DNA from: an uncultured Gemmatimonadales bacterium
GTDB taxonomy: Bacteria > Gemmatimonadota > Gemmatimonadetes > Gemmatimonadales > GWC2-71-9
DNA: 53,846 nucleotides
NCBI GenBank assembly: GCA_947259405.1
Contig: CAMYLY010000015.1
Coordinates: 1-53,846 of the forward strand
Reading direction: 5' to 3'
Program-made: the position numbers and the translations under genes
The notes under the pieces: generated by a model
What the model saw: only the letters and a program-made list of their open reading frames with translations
What the model was told of the DNA's origin: nothing
Database searches by the model: none
Part shown: positions 24,172 through 32,135 of the stretch, one piece after another
Layout: every line of letters begins with the position of its first letter
Numbering within the stretch: position 1 is the stretch's first letter

Positions 24172-26454
24172 CTATGGAACGGTAACGACGAACAACACTT
24201 GAATCGCGACGATCACACCCGGTGAGGGGCCAATCCGATGCCCGATCCCGGCGGTGACCACGGTCGCACCACCTGCCACCGCGGCCTCGACGTCCTCGAG
24301 GCTGCCGAGCGTGTGATCCGTCATCACGATCTGCGTCTCGGAGGTCAGCTTCACCGTATTTCCGTTGGTGAGGTCGACCGTCGATTGCGTCACGTCGACA
24401 GACTTCACGACACCTTCGAAGAACACGACAGCGTCAGTCGGTCGCACGATGAACGCGACCTCGGCGGCCTCGATCGTCCGCGGATCAGTCCCGACCAGTG
24501 TGCCAATCCCGACCGCGACCACGGTGTGGCCATGTTCCAACGCCTTTGCTACTTCTTCGAGCGACCCCAGGAGCCCAGGGTTCTCGTCATTGACATGGAA
24601 CTTGGTGTCGGGCGTGATGAGCACCACCGTCTCATCGCCGAGTTTGACGACGCCGTCGCCGACCGACACGCGGACCACGACCCCTTCAAATCGTTCCATC
24701 TCGGGCGGCTGCACAACGAACACAATCTCACGAGCGAGAATGACGGTCGGATCGTCGCTTTCGAGCAGTCCGAAGCCACCCGTCAACACCGTGATGCCCG
24801 CATCAAGCGCATCGGCTACTTCCTGAAGTGAACCGAGCACCCGGGCATCGCCCAACTCTTGGTGGATCTTGGTGTCATCATCCAGCCGGACCGTGGTACC
24901 GTCCTCGAGCTCCAGCGCACGTCGATCGAGATGTACGGTGGCCACCACGCCTCTGAAATGTTCAATCGGAGGCGGCCTGAGTACGAAGACGATGCGCAGC
25001 GCACTGATAACAATTGGATCCTGCGTCGTGCTGAGGCTCGGCTCGACAGTGCCGACGCCTTTCGTGAGGACGTGTTCGCCGGCCTCGAGCGCACGCACGA
25101 CCTCTTCCAACGAATTCAAGACATGTGGATCGTCACTCTGATGAATCTGTGTGTCGTCCGTAATCTTGATGATTGTGCCATCTTCGAGCTTGACGAGGCG
25201 CTCCACCGCATCGGCAGAGGCGACGGGGCCATCGAATTCCCTCGTCAGATTCCTCGGACCGAACTCCAGCTTGAGGGCGACAATGATGCGCGGGTCCTCA
25301 TCGACCTCGATACCCACGCCATGCACGTGCACTTCTTTCCCGTCCGCGATCGCGGCTTGCACACGCTCGAGGACTTCGGCAGGAGTACCGTCACCCGCGA
25401 TGTGCGTGATGCTCAAGAGCCGCACCACCGTGCCGTCTCCCATTTTGAACGCCAGGTCTTCGACACTCACGGACTCGACCAGGCCGCGAAACTCCGCGAG
25501 CTCGGCATGGCGAAGTCCAAACCGGAGTTTCAGCGCGATCAAGACCAACGGATCTCGGCTTTCGACCGCACCGACACCGGCAGCCACCACCGTGAGGCCC
25601 GCATCGATCGCCTCCGCAACGAGCCTGAGACGCTCGAACCGCGGCATGTGATCGCTCAACGCGATGTCGCTCTGATCCACGAGTTTGACGACCGTGCCGT
25701 CCTCGAGGGTGAAAGACCGCCGTTCGAGATCCACGGACTGGACCACACCCTCGAACTCAACACGCTCCAGATCAGGGCGCTCGACGCCGATTTCGGTCAG
25801 GCCCTCGGAGATGCGAATCTCGAGTGGAAGGCCGAACACCGTCAGCCAGCCATCCGGGGGCGGAGGGTCATTGCGAGTCAGATTGTCAGGATCGACGGTG
25901 ATCTCGATCTCAGGTCGGTGCCGCTCCTGCAGAAGGCGGATTCGGGTCGCATCGAAGGCCGGATCGTCCGGGTCCTGCGGAACGGTCTGCGCGGGGCGCT
26001 CGACCTTGACCGGGGGATGCGCCCCCTCCGCAAGCGCGGCCAACACCCGCCCGACGAACGCGTCGAGATCCGTCTCATCGCCATTTGGCAGTTCGAGGCG
26101 GGTCTCAGCATTGAACCCGACCACGAGATCGCCCAGTCGCAACGTGAGGTGACCACTTCCGTTTCCGATCTCGAGTCCAACGATCTGACTGGTGATTGCT
26201 TCCTCGTCAGCCAGTGCTTCGGGGAATTGAATCTCGATGCGGCGTGCCAGGAGCTCCTCAGGGTCCACCGTGATCTCTACCCGGACAGCTCCCGCCCCAA
26301 CTTGGGACTCGAATTCAGAGAGGGAGACTTCGTCGAGGAGCTGCAATGGGGCGTCGAAGTTCTGGTCGGCAGGGTTCTCGCACCCCGCTACAACAGCGGC
26401 GAGCGTGAGACCAAGAACCGACCTGAGGACGCCCGATCTGAGGGATAGCGTCAT
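24172..26454 (-). CDS. Lipoprotein with six tandem DUF5666-like repeats
   Basis: A 760-residue protein with a lipobox (V-V-A-G-C-E). An N-terminal part (about 30-230) twice contains an E-I-T-V-D-P-like motif. Then six repeats begin at about residues 232, 320, 406, 498, 587 and 677, each 86-92 long. Each opens with a form of F-x-G-V-V-x-S-V, followed by L-E-D-G-T-V-V-K-L, a D-T-x-I-H-like turn, a helix L-E-E-V-x-x-A-L-x-x-G and a closing strand V-x-A-L-x-I-x-F. This resembles DUF5666, a small beta-barrel domain of unknown role. Surface or periplasmic location is inferred. It precedes the kinase operon by 77 bp on the same strand and may or may not be co-transcribed. Confidence 0.85.
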   Translation of the reverse strand: MTLSLRSGVLRSVLGLTLAAVVAGCENPADQNFDAPLQLLDEVSLSEFESQVGAGAVRVEITVDPEELLARRIEIQFPEALADEEAITSQIVGLEIGNGSGHLTLRLGDLVVGFNAETRLELPNGDETDLDAFVGRVLAALAEGAHPPVKVERPAQTVPQDPDDPAFDATRIRLLQERHRPEIEITVDPDNLTRNDPPPPDGWLTVFGLPLEIRISEGLTEIGVERPDLERVEFEGVVQSVDLERRSFTLEDGTVVKLVDQSDIALSDHMPRFERLRLVAEAIDAGLTVVAAGVGAVESRDPLVLIALKLRFGLRHAELAEFRGLVESVSVEDLAFKMGDGTVVRLLSITHIAGDGTPAEVLERVQAAIADGKEVHVHGVGIEVDEDPRIIVALKLEFGPRNLTREFDGPVASADAVERLVKLEDGTIIKITDDTQIHQSDDPHVLNSLEEVVRALEAGEHVLTKGVGTVEPSLSTTQDPIVISALRIVFVLRPPPIEHFRGVVATVHLDRRALELEDGTTVRLDDDTKIHQELGDARVLGSLQEVADALDAGITVLTGGFGLLESDDPTVILAREIVFVVQPPEMERFEGVVVRVSVGDGVVKLGDETVVLITPDTKFHVNDENPGLLGSLEEVAKALEHGHTVVAVGIGTLVGTDPRTIEAAEVAFIVRPTDAVVFFEGVVKSVDVTQSTVDLTNGNTVKLTSETQIVMTDHTLGSLEDVEAAVAGGATVVTAGIGHRIGPSPGVIVAIQVLFVVTVP

Positions 26455-26770
26455 AAGCTCAGGCCTTGCTGAGGGTTAACGATTGATTGTTGGAGGAATG
26501 CCACACGGACACACTTTCCGATAATGCTTCAGAGTAGTGCGTCGCGCGACGCCGCGCGGTGATCGTGGTCACGCACGCGACATGAGGCGTGACGGAATCA
26601 GGGCGTGACCGCGACGACAGCTTCCGTCATGACACCACTTCCCCCAGTGCGCCTCCCCCAACCAGTACCCCAACTCCGCCAACACGCGCACGACATCCTC
26701 TGGAAAGCTGTCGGCTGTTCGCGGTTCGCAACCAGCAGTGTAGACCATACTTGCACGTTCAGCAGACAAC
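26455..26770. other. Intergenic region upstream of the repeat lipoprotein
   Basis: A 316-bp spacer between two minus-strand genes. It must carry the promoter of the lipoprotein gene and the end of the permease transcript. A cluster of GTCAC/GTGAC-type repeats lies at 26558-26609. A 70-codon minus-strand frame overlaps the permease stop but shows no protein-like features. No clear terminator was seen. Confidence 0.4.
26558..26609. promoter_or_regulatory. Repeated GCGTGAC motifs and a CRP-like palindrome
   Basis: GGTGA-N6-TCACG (26558-26573) resembles a CRP-family site with one weak half. GTCACGC at 26568-26574 is the inverse of GCGTGAC at 26587-26593 and 26603-26609; the last two are direct repeats 16 bp apart. 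All lie 104-155 bp upstream of the repeat lipoprotein start. Confidence 0.4.
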
Positions 26771-28039
26771 TCACCACTCATCGCTCGCTGCTCGCATCGC
26801 CGCCCGCCACCCGAAGCCCATCAGCACGAGTCCCGCACCGATCAGCATCGTTTGCAGCTCAACGAACACCGCCAGCACCCCACACGAGACCACACCTATC
26901 CACCCCAGTGACACATGGTACCGACGGGCGTCCGCTGGCAGTCGTACCGCTGCGTAGCTGGTGATACCATAGTACAGCAAGAGCGCGAAGGCGGAGAATG
27001 ACCACGCCACACGGACGTCGCCCAGGAGCGCAAGTCCCGCGATTGCCACGCCGACCGCGGTTACGGCGAACGCCGGTGTACTTCGCTCGACGTTGATCGT
27101 GGCCAGTCGCGTGGGCATGTCCCCGCGTCGGGCCATGGCGAGCAGCACGCGCGAGAGTCCCAAGATGAGATTCAGCAGCACGCTCAACAGGGCCGTCATG
27201 GCTCCGATCAACACGGCGAGCTGTACGACATCAGAATCCATGATGCGGGCGACCTCGAAGAGCGGTGCTGCGGTTTCGACCGCCGCACGGCCGAAGGCCG
27301 CGCCCGCCGTATACACGGCCACGACGCCAATCCCGATATAGAGTGCCGCAGCGATTCCGAGCGTCAACAGAATGGCGCGCGGAATGTTGCGGACAGGATC
27401 GACGACTTCCTCGCCGATCGTTGCCAACCGCCCGAATCCCGCAAAGGCGACGAACATGAACGCGGCGGCCTCGAAGAACCCTTGCCACCCCCGCAGCTCC
27501 GCGGGCTGTTGGGTTGGCGGCGCGTTTCCCGCGAGGCCCCCAATGCCGAAGGCAATGAATATGCCGAGGGCAAGCAACGTGACCGACACGATCAACGCGT
27601 TCGCCGCCGTCGAGCGCCGGATACCTCTTATGACCAACGCAGTGAGCGTGGCAATCGTGACCACGGCCAGTGCTCGCGGTGGGAACGAAACGTTGGTGAA
27701 TTCGACGACGTATCCGGCAAAACCGAGGGCGGCCGCGGCAGCCGAAAAGCCTTTGGCCAAGAGGAAGGTCCATCCAGCCGTAAAGCCGAAGGTCGGATTG
27801 ACATACTTGTACCCGTATTCGTAGGTCCCACCACTCACGGGATGGCTAGCCGCAAGTTGCGCTACGTTCAGCGCGATGAACGTGGCGACCGCCACGGCGC
27901 ACAGCGTAGATCCAATCACCGCCGAACCGGCGACGTCAGCCGCGAGCCCGATGGACACGAAGACGCCGGTCCCCAAGATGGAGCCCAAGCCCAGGAGCAC
28001 GGCACCAGCTAACCGGACCTCGCGCCGGAGTCTGCTCAC
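26771..28039 (-). CDS. APC-family amino acid permease
   Basis: A 422-residue inner-membrane transporter with about twelve helices. TM1 has the unwound-helix motif G-S-I-L-G-T-G-V-F-V, typical of the APC superfamily, followed by P-V-S-G-G-T-Y-E-Y-G-Y-K-Y. G-F-G-R-L-A-T-I-G-E-E-V (TM6 region) is also a family hallmark. The substrate is probably an amino acid or amine, not defined by sequence. A GTG at 28039 with AGAGGT just upstream is preferred over a GTG 15 codons earlier. Single-gene unit on the minus strand, downstream of the HD-GYP gene by 63 bp. Confidence 0.9.
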   Translation of the reverse strand: MSRLRREVRLAGAVLLGLGSILGTGVFVSIGLAADVAGSAVIGSTLCAVAVATFIALNVAQLAASHPVSGGTYEYGYKYVNPTFGFTAGWTFLLAKGFSAAAAALGFAGYVVEFTNVSFPPRALAVVTIATLTALVIRGIRRSTAANALIVSVTLLALGIFIAFGIGGLAGNAPPTQQPAELRGWQGFFEAAAFMFVAFAGFGRLATIGEEVVDPVRNIPRAILLTLGIAAALYIGIGVVAVYTAGAAFGRAAVETAAPLFEVARIMDSDVVQLAVLIGAMTALLSVLLNLILGLSRVLLAMARRGDMPTRLATINVERSTPAFAVTAVGVAIAGLALLGDVRVAWSFSAFALLLYYGITSYAAVRLPADARRYHVSLGWIGVVSCGVLAVFVELQTMLIGAGLVLMGFGWRAAMRAASDEW

Positions 28040-28102
28040 ATGACCTCTATGGATTGTGGACGTGCTGAAGATACGGCGAACCACAGCCGCGGCGAGGCCA
28101 CG

Positions 28103-28993
28103 TTAATTGATGAGCGTGTCCCCCCGGTTGATCCTTTCCCGCAGCATGGGAACGAAGGCGTGGAAGACGTCGGCGTCCCACCACCCTTCACGCACCTCAT
28201 ACGCCAAGCGGTTCAACGCGGCGTCAACCGATAGTGGATCTTTGTAAGGGCGCTCGGCGGTGAGGGCGTCAAAGACATCGACAATCTGTAGGACCCGCGC
28301 GGTGAGCGGAATCTGGTGTCCCCGCAGCCCGTCGGGATAGCCTGTGCCGTCCAGCCGTTCGTGGTGATGGCGAATGATTGGCAGCACGTCACGCAGTGAG
28401 CGGAGGCCACGGCAGATCCGTTCTCCAATGAGGGGATGCTGACGCATCACTTCACGTTCCGTGTCGCTCAGCGGACCCGGTTTGAGGAGTACGGCATCTG
28501 GAATTCCGACCTTGCCAATGTCGTGCAGGAACCCAGCACGCCGGAGCGCTTTGAGATGAGGCTGGGGAAGGCCCACCACGCGCCCGAGGTCAACCGCGAA
28601 GTGTGCAATGCGCTCGCAGTGATCTTCGGTGCTCGAGTCACGACGCTCTACGGCCTTCGCGAGCGCGAACAAGACCGTCTCGGCCTCTTCCAACTCGTCA
28701 GTGTACCACTTGGTGCGGAGGAGGTTTCGCACGCGGGCCACCAACTCGACGCCGTCGCATGGCTTTGAGACGAATTCATCGGCACCGGCCTCCATTCCCT
28801 TGACCCGATCGGCGGTCGATTCAAGGCCGGTCAGGAGCAGGACCGGAATGAGGCGGGTTCGGGGATCTTCCTTGAGACGTCGGCAGACATCGTACCCGCT
28901 CACCCCGGGCATCATGACATCCAGGAGCACGACATCCGGCGGATCTGTCTCGAACGCCGCAAGGGCGCCTTCCCCATTGTCGGCCCCTGTCAC
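28103..28993 (-). CDS. HD-GYP response regulator with N-terminally truncated receiver
   Basis: A 296-residue protein. The receiver part keeps V-V-L-L-D-V-M-M-P-G (phospho-acceptor Asp) and V-S-K-P (Lys). The first strand and the acidic D-D pair are missing: the frame has receiver-like residues for about 15 codons before the GTG at 28993, then a TGA, and no frame further upstream encodes a V-V-D-D motif. The HD-GYP phosphodiesterase domain is complete: F-L-H-D-I-G-K, then H-H-H-E-R-L-D-G-T-G-Y-P and V-D-V-F-D-A-L-T. It should hydrolyse cyclic di-GMP, but phosphorylation control is doubtful. Divergent from the M14 peptidase. Confidence 0.82.
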   Translation of the reverse strand: MTGADNGEGALAAFETDPPDVVLLDVMMPGVSGYDVCRRLKEDPRTRLIPVLLLTGLESTADRVKGMEAGADEFVSKPCDGVELVARVRNLLRTKWYTDELEEAETVLFALAKAVERRDSSTEDHCERIAHFAVDLGRVVGLPQPHLKALRRAGFLHDIGKVGIPDAVLLKPGPLSDTEREVMRQHPLIGERICRGLRSLRDVLPIIRHHHERLDGTGYPDGLRGHQIPLTARVLQIVDVFDALTAERPYKDPLSVDAALNRLAYEVREGWWDADVFHAFVPMLRERINRGDTLIN

Positions 28994-29400
28994 TATGAAT
29001 CCCGCCGCCGACAGTAGCCTCGTGAAGATGGAATCCGGGTGCCGTCACAGGCGAACGCCGGAGTCTCCATCGGGCCGGGACACCAGCTGTCGGACCATCT
29101 GCCATGTGACCCGCCTTGGAGGTAGGCGTCGGGGAATCCTCGCCCATGCCGAGCGTTAGCACGGTCAATGCCCAATCAAGATGCCACGATGTACGAGCGA
29201 GGAGTGTGACACCTGTCACACGCTTTACCTTCGACCCAAACAGGTGATTCAACAAGTCGCGCGGCAGGTCTCCCCGCTGTAGGAAACCCCCTACACCTGC
29301 AGCAAGTTGGCCCTCTCCTGGCGCAGGGCCGGCATCCGCGCGCATCTTAGCACTCTCACAATCCCATCTGACCATGACTCTCACTCCGCGGAGTCGGCTC
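28994..29400. promoter_or_regulatory. Divergent region between HD-GYP and M14 peptidase genes
   Basis: A 407-bp region. The part nearest the HD-GYP gene still encodes a short receiver remnant in frame. It holds an 18-bp perfect CRP-type palindrome (29204-29221) and a small hairpin TGTAGG-N6-CCTACA (29278-29295). GGAG precedes the peptidase ATG at 29401. No complete gene is seen. Confidence 0.55.
29204..29221. promoter_or_regulatory. Perfect CRP/FNR-type palindrome GTGTGACA-CC-TGTCACAC
   Basis: An 18-bp perfect dyad containing TGTGA-N6-TCACA, the exact CRP-family half-sites. It lies 180 bp upstream of the M14 peptidase start and 211 bp from the HD-GYP start, and could serve either. Confidence 0.6.
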
Positions 29401-32121
29401 ATGTCCCGTGCTTGGCACGTTCTTATCGTCTCCTTCACCACCGCATTCCTCGGGGTCTCCTGGGCCGGCGCACAAACGGCGGTTCCCACCCCGGAATCCG
29501 TGCTCGGGTTTGCGATTGGCGATGATTTCGAGCTGGCTTCCTACGATGAGTCGATCTCATACTTCCAGGCGTTGGACGCCGCCACCGACCGTCTCCAACT
29601 GGTGGAGGTGGGCCGCACGTCGGAAGGGCGTCCCTGGTATACCGCGCTGATCTCAATGCCCGACAATCTGGCCAACGTCGAGCAGTATCGGGACATCTCC
29701 AAACGGCTCGCAGACCCGAACGACCTCTCACCCGACGACGCGCGTGCTCTCGCCCGGGAGGGGAAGGTGATCGTCGCCATCGACGGAGGGCTGCATTCGA
29801 CGGAAACGGCCCACGGGCAACACACAATCCAGCTCGCGTACGATTTGGTGACCGAAAAGGACGGCGCTCTGACACGCGCTATTCTCGACAACGTCGTTCT
29901 CGTGCTGTGGCCCTCGATCAACCCTGACGGGCAGAACATGGTCGTGGAATGGTACGAGTCCAACCTGGGCACGCCGTATGAGGTGTCGCGTTTACCGAGG
30001 CTGTACCAGAAATACATCGGGCACGACAACAACCGCGATGGCTACGGACTCAACATGATCGAGTCGCGCGTCGCGGTCGGTGTCAATCGTCACTGGGAAC
30101 CGCAGGTCATCTACAGTCACCACATGACGTCACCGTTCCCGGCGACGATCTGGCTCCCACCGTACGCGGACCCGATTTCGCCGTACGTACATCCTCTCAT
30201 CAATCGCATGATGAGTATGATGGGTATGGCGGCTGCTCAAATGCTCGATGAACGCGGCCTCGTAGGAGCCACACACATGGGAACGGGATACGACGCATGG
30301 TATCCGGGCTACATCGATTTCATGAACTCGTTCCACAACGTCGTAATCATGTTCTCGGAAACCGGCCTCCACTCGTACGCCACGCCCCGCTTCTACACCG
30401 TGAACGATTTCCCTCAGCGCTCGAGGAGCCTTCAGCCGCGCACCTTACACTCGAGCCTGTGGCGCGGTGGTTGGTGGCGCCTCAAGAACTCTGTCGATTA
30501 CATGTTGACCTCGTCGACCGCCGTGCTCGATGTGGCCGCCAAGTATCGGGAGAACATTCTCTACAACCGCTACCTGGCGGGTCGCGCCGCCATTGACATG
30601 TACACGGAAGGCCCGCCGTACGCGTATTTCGTTCCTCAGCAGCAGCGCGACCCGCTCGCCGCCGTGGAACTACTGCGCCGGCTCGCGTATCAGAACATCG
30701 ACATCTATCAGCTCCAACAAGGCGTCGAAGTCGAGGGACAGACGTTCCCCGCCGGCACCTGGGTCATCCCCATGGATCGCGCCAACGCCAACCTGACGCG
30801 CCAGCTCCTGGACGTACAGGACTATCCCGACCTTCGTGAGTTTCCCGACGGGCCACCTGATCAGCCGTACGATGTGGCAGGATGGACTTTGCCGTATCAG
30901 ATGGACGTGCATGTCGTCGCGGCGGGAACACCACTTGACGGATCCGTGACGAGCGCGATGCAGCCGGTCGTTGGGACCGCTGTACCGTGGCAATCAACGG
31001 AGGACGCGGCGCCCTGGGACATGGCACCCGGACCCGGGTTCGACACGCACCCCGTGGCGGTCGCCATCCGCCCGCTCCCAGGACGGCTCACGGGGAACGG
31101 ATCCGCTCTTCGCATCGACGCGCACCAGAACAACGCATTCCGCGCCATCAATCGCGCTTGGCAGCAGGGTGGCCAGGTGCGCTTCGTCTCGGGCACGCCA
31201 GGCACCGATGGGGCGGCGGGCACGAGCGGCTACTACGTCGTCACCGGGCTCAACGGGGCTGCGATGCAGGGCATAGTCGACGACTTGGCCCTACGGGCGC
31301 AGCGCACCAACGCGTCGGGGCAGGCGATCACTCAGCCGCGCATTGGATTGTATCGCCCCTGGGCCGCGAGCATCGACGAAGGATGGACCCGTTGGCTCCT
31401 CGAACGCTACGGATTCTCGTTCCGGAGTCTGTACAACGCGGACGTCAAGGCGGGGAACCTGCGTGAGCGGTATGACGTCATCATCCTCGCGGATATCGGC
31501 CGCAACACCATCATGAATGGCTCCCGTCCCGGCACGGTGCCGCCGCGGTACGCTGGCGGGATCGGGGATGTTGGCGTGCGGGCGCTGGAGGAGTTCATCC
31601 GGATGGGCGGTACGCTCGTCGCGATGAACGGAAGCACCACCTTTGCGATCGAGGAACTGCATCTCCCCGTCGAGAACGTCGTTGAGGAGTTGGAACGCGA
31701 CGCGTTCTTCCTGAGTGGCTCCATCGTAGAGATGCAGGTGGACCCGTCACACCCCGTGATGACCGGTATGCCGGAGCGTGCGAAGGTCATGGCGAGCCGC
31801 GGTCCCGTGTACACGGTCACGGATGATTTCGACGGTGCGGTGCTCGCGAAATACCAGGACGTGGGATCCCCGCTGCTATCCGGCTACCTCCTGGGCGAGG
31901 AGCACATTCAGGGGTACGCCACCGCCCTCGAGGTAAGTCACGGAGATGGTCGCGTCATTCTCCTTGGCATGCGTCCCCAGTGGCGTGGCCAGCCGTTCGG
32001 CACATTCAAGATCCTCTTCAACGCCGCGCTGTACACGCAACAAGTCGCCGGCACCGTACAGCCGAACGACGATTTCTGGACGAGGCCGGCGCCACCCGAC
32101 GAAGAGGAGGTCGAGCGCTAG
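29401..32121 (+). CDS. Exported M14-family zinc carboxypeptidase, long form
   Basis: A 906-residue protein with a signal peptide (cleavage near A-G-A-Q). The zinc site opens with G-G-L-H-S-T-E-T-A-H-G (H-x-x-E, about 137-147). The S-H-H-M-T-S-P-F-P segment (about 240-248) probably brings the third His, and M-F-S-E-T-G-L-H-S (about 317-325) fits the catalytic Glu region. A long C-terminal part follows, with R-I-G-L-Y-R-P-W and L-E-E-F-I-R-M-G-G-T-L-V-A-M-N-G, like a glutamine-amidotransferase-like fold. Such long M14 proteins are common in Gemmatimonadota-like genomes and are taken to digest peptides outside the cytoplasm. ATG at 29401 has GGAG upstream and a complete signal. Confidence 0.9.
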   Translation: MSRAWHVLIVSFTTAFLGVSWAGAQTAVPTPESVLGFAIGDDFELASYDESISYFQALDAATDRLQLVEVGRTSEGRPWYTALISMPDNLANVEQYRDISKRLADPNDLSPDDARALAREGKVIVAIDGGLHSTETAHGQHTIQLAYDLVTEKDGALTRAILDNVVLVLWPSINPDGQNMVVEWYESNLGTPYEVSRLPRLYQKYIGHDNNRDGYGLNMIESRVAVGVNRHWEPQVIYSHHMTSPFPATIWLPPYADPISPYVHPLINRMMSMMGMAAAQMLDERGLVGATHMGTGYDAWYPGYIDFMNSFHNVVIMFSETGLHSYATPRFYTVNDFPQRSRSLQPRTLHSSLWRGGWWRLKNSVDYMLTSSTAVLDVAAKYRENILYNRYLAGRAAIDMYTEGPPYAYFVPQQQRDPLAAVELLRRLAYQNIDIYQLQQGVEVEGQTFPAGTWVIPMDRANANLTRQLLDVQDYPDLREFPDGPPDQPYDVAGWTLPYQMDVHVVAAGTPLDGSVTSAMQPVVGTAVPWQSTEDAAPWDMAPGPGFDTHPVAVAIRPLPGRLTGNGSALRIDAHQNNAFRAINRAWQQGGQVRFVSGTPGTDGAAGTSGYYVVTGLNGAAMQGIVDDLALRAQRTNASGQAITQPRIGLYRPWAASIDEGWTRWLLERYGFSFRSLYNADVKAGNLRERYDVIILADIGRNTIMNGSRPGTVPPRYAGGIGDVGVRALEEFIRMGGTLVAMNGSTTFAIEELHLPVENVVEELERDAFFLSGSIVEMQVDPSHPVMTGMPERAKVMASRGPVYTVTDDFDGAVLAKYQDVGSPLLSGYLLGEEHIQGYATALEVSHGDGRVILLGMRPQWRGQPFGTFKILFNAALYTQQVAGTVQPNDDFWTRPAPPDEEEVER

Positions 32122-32135
32122 CGGCGCATTGCCTA

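Noticed and set aside
24859..26448. Long plus-strand open frame of 529 codons
   Set aside because: It is antisense to the repeat lipoprotein, whose lipobox and six repeats are clear; no independent protein features.
26569..26781. 70-codon minus-strand frame overlapping the permease stop
   Set aside because: No recognisable features, and it crosses the repeated GTGAC motifs likely to be regulatory.
29348..29356. TTAGCACTC, identical to one half of a CIRCE (HrcA) element
   Set aside because: The matching inverted half GAGTGCTAA is absent nearby, and the downstream gene is a peptidase, not a chaperone.
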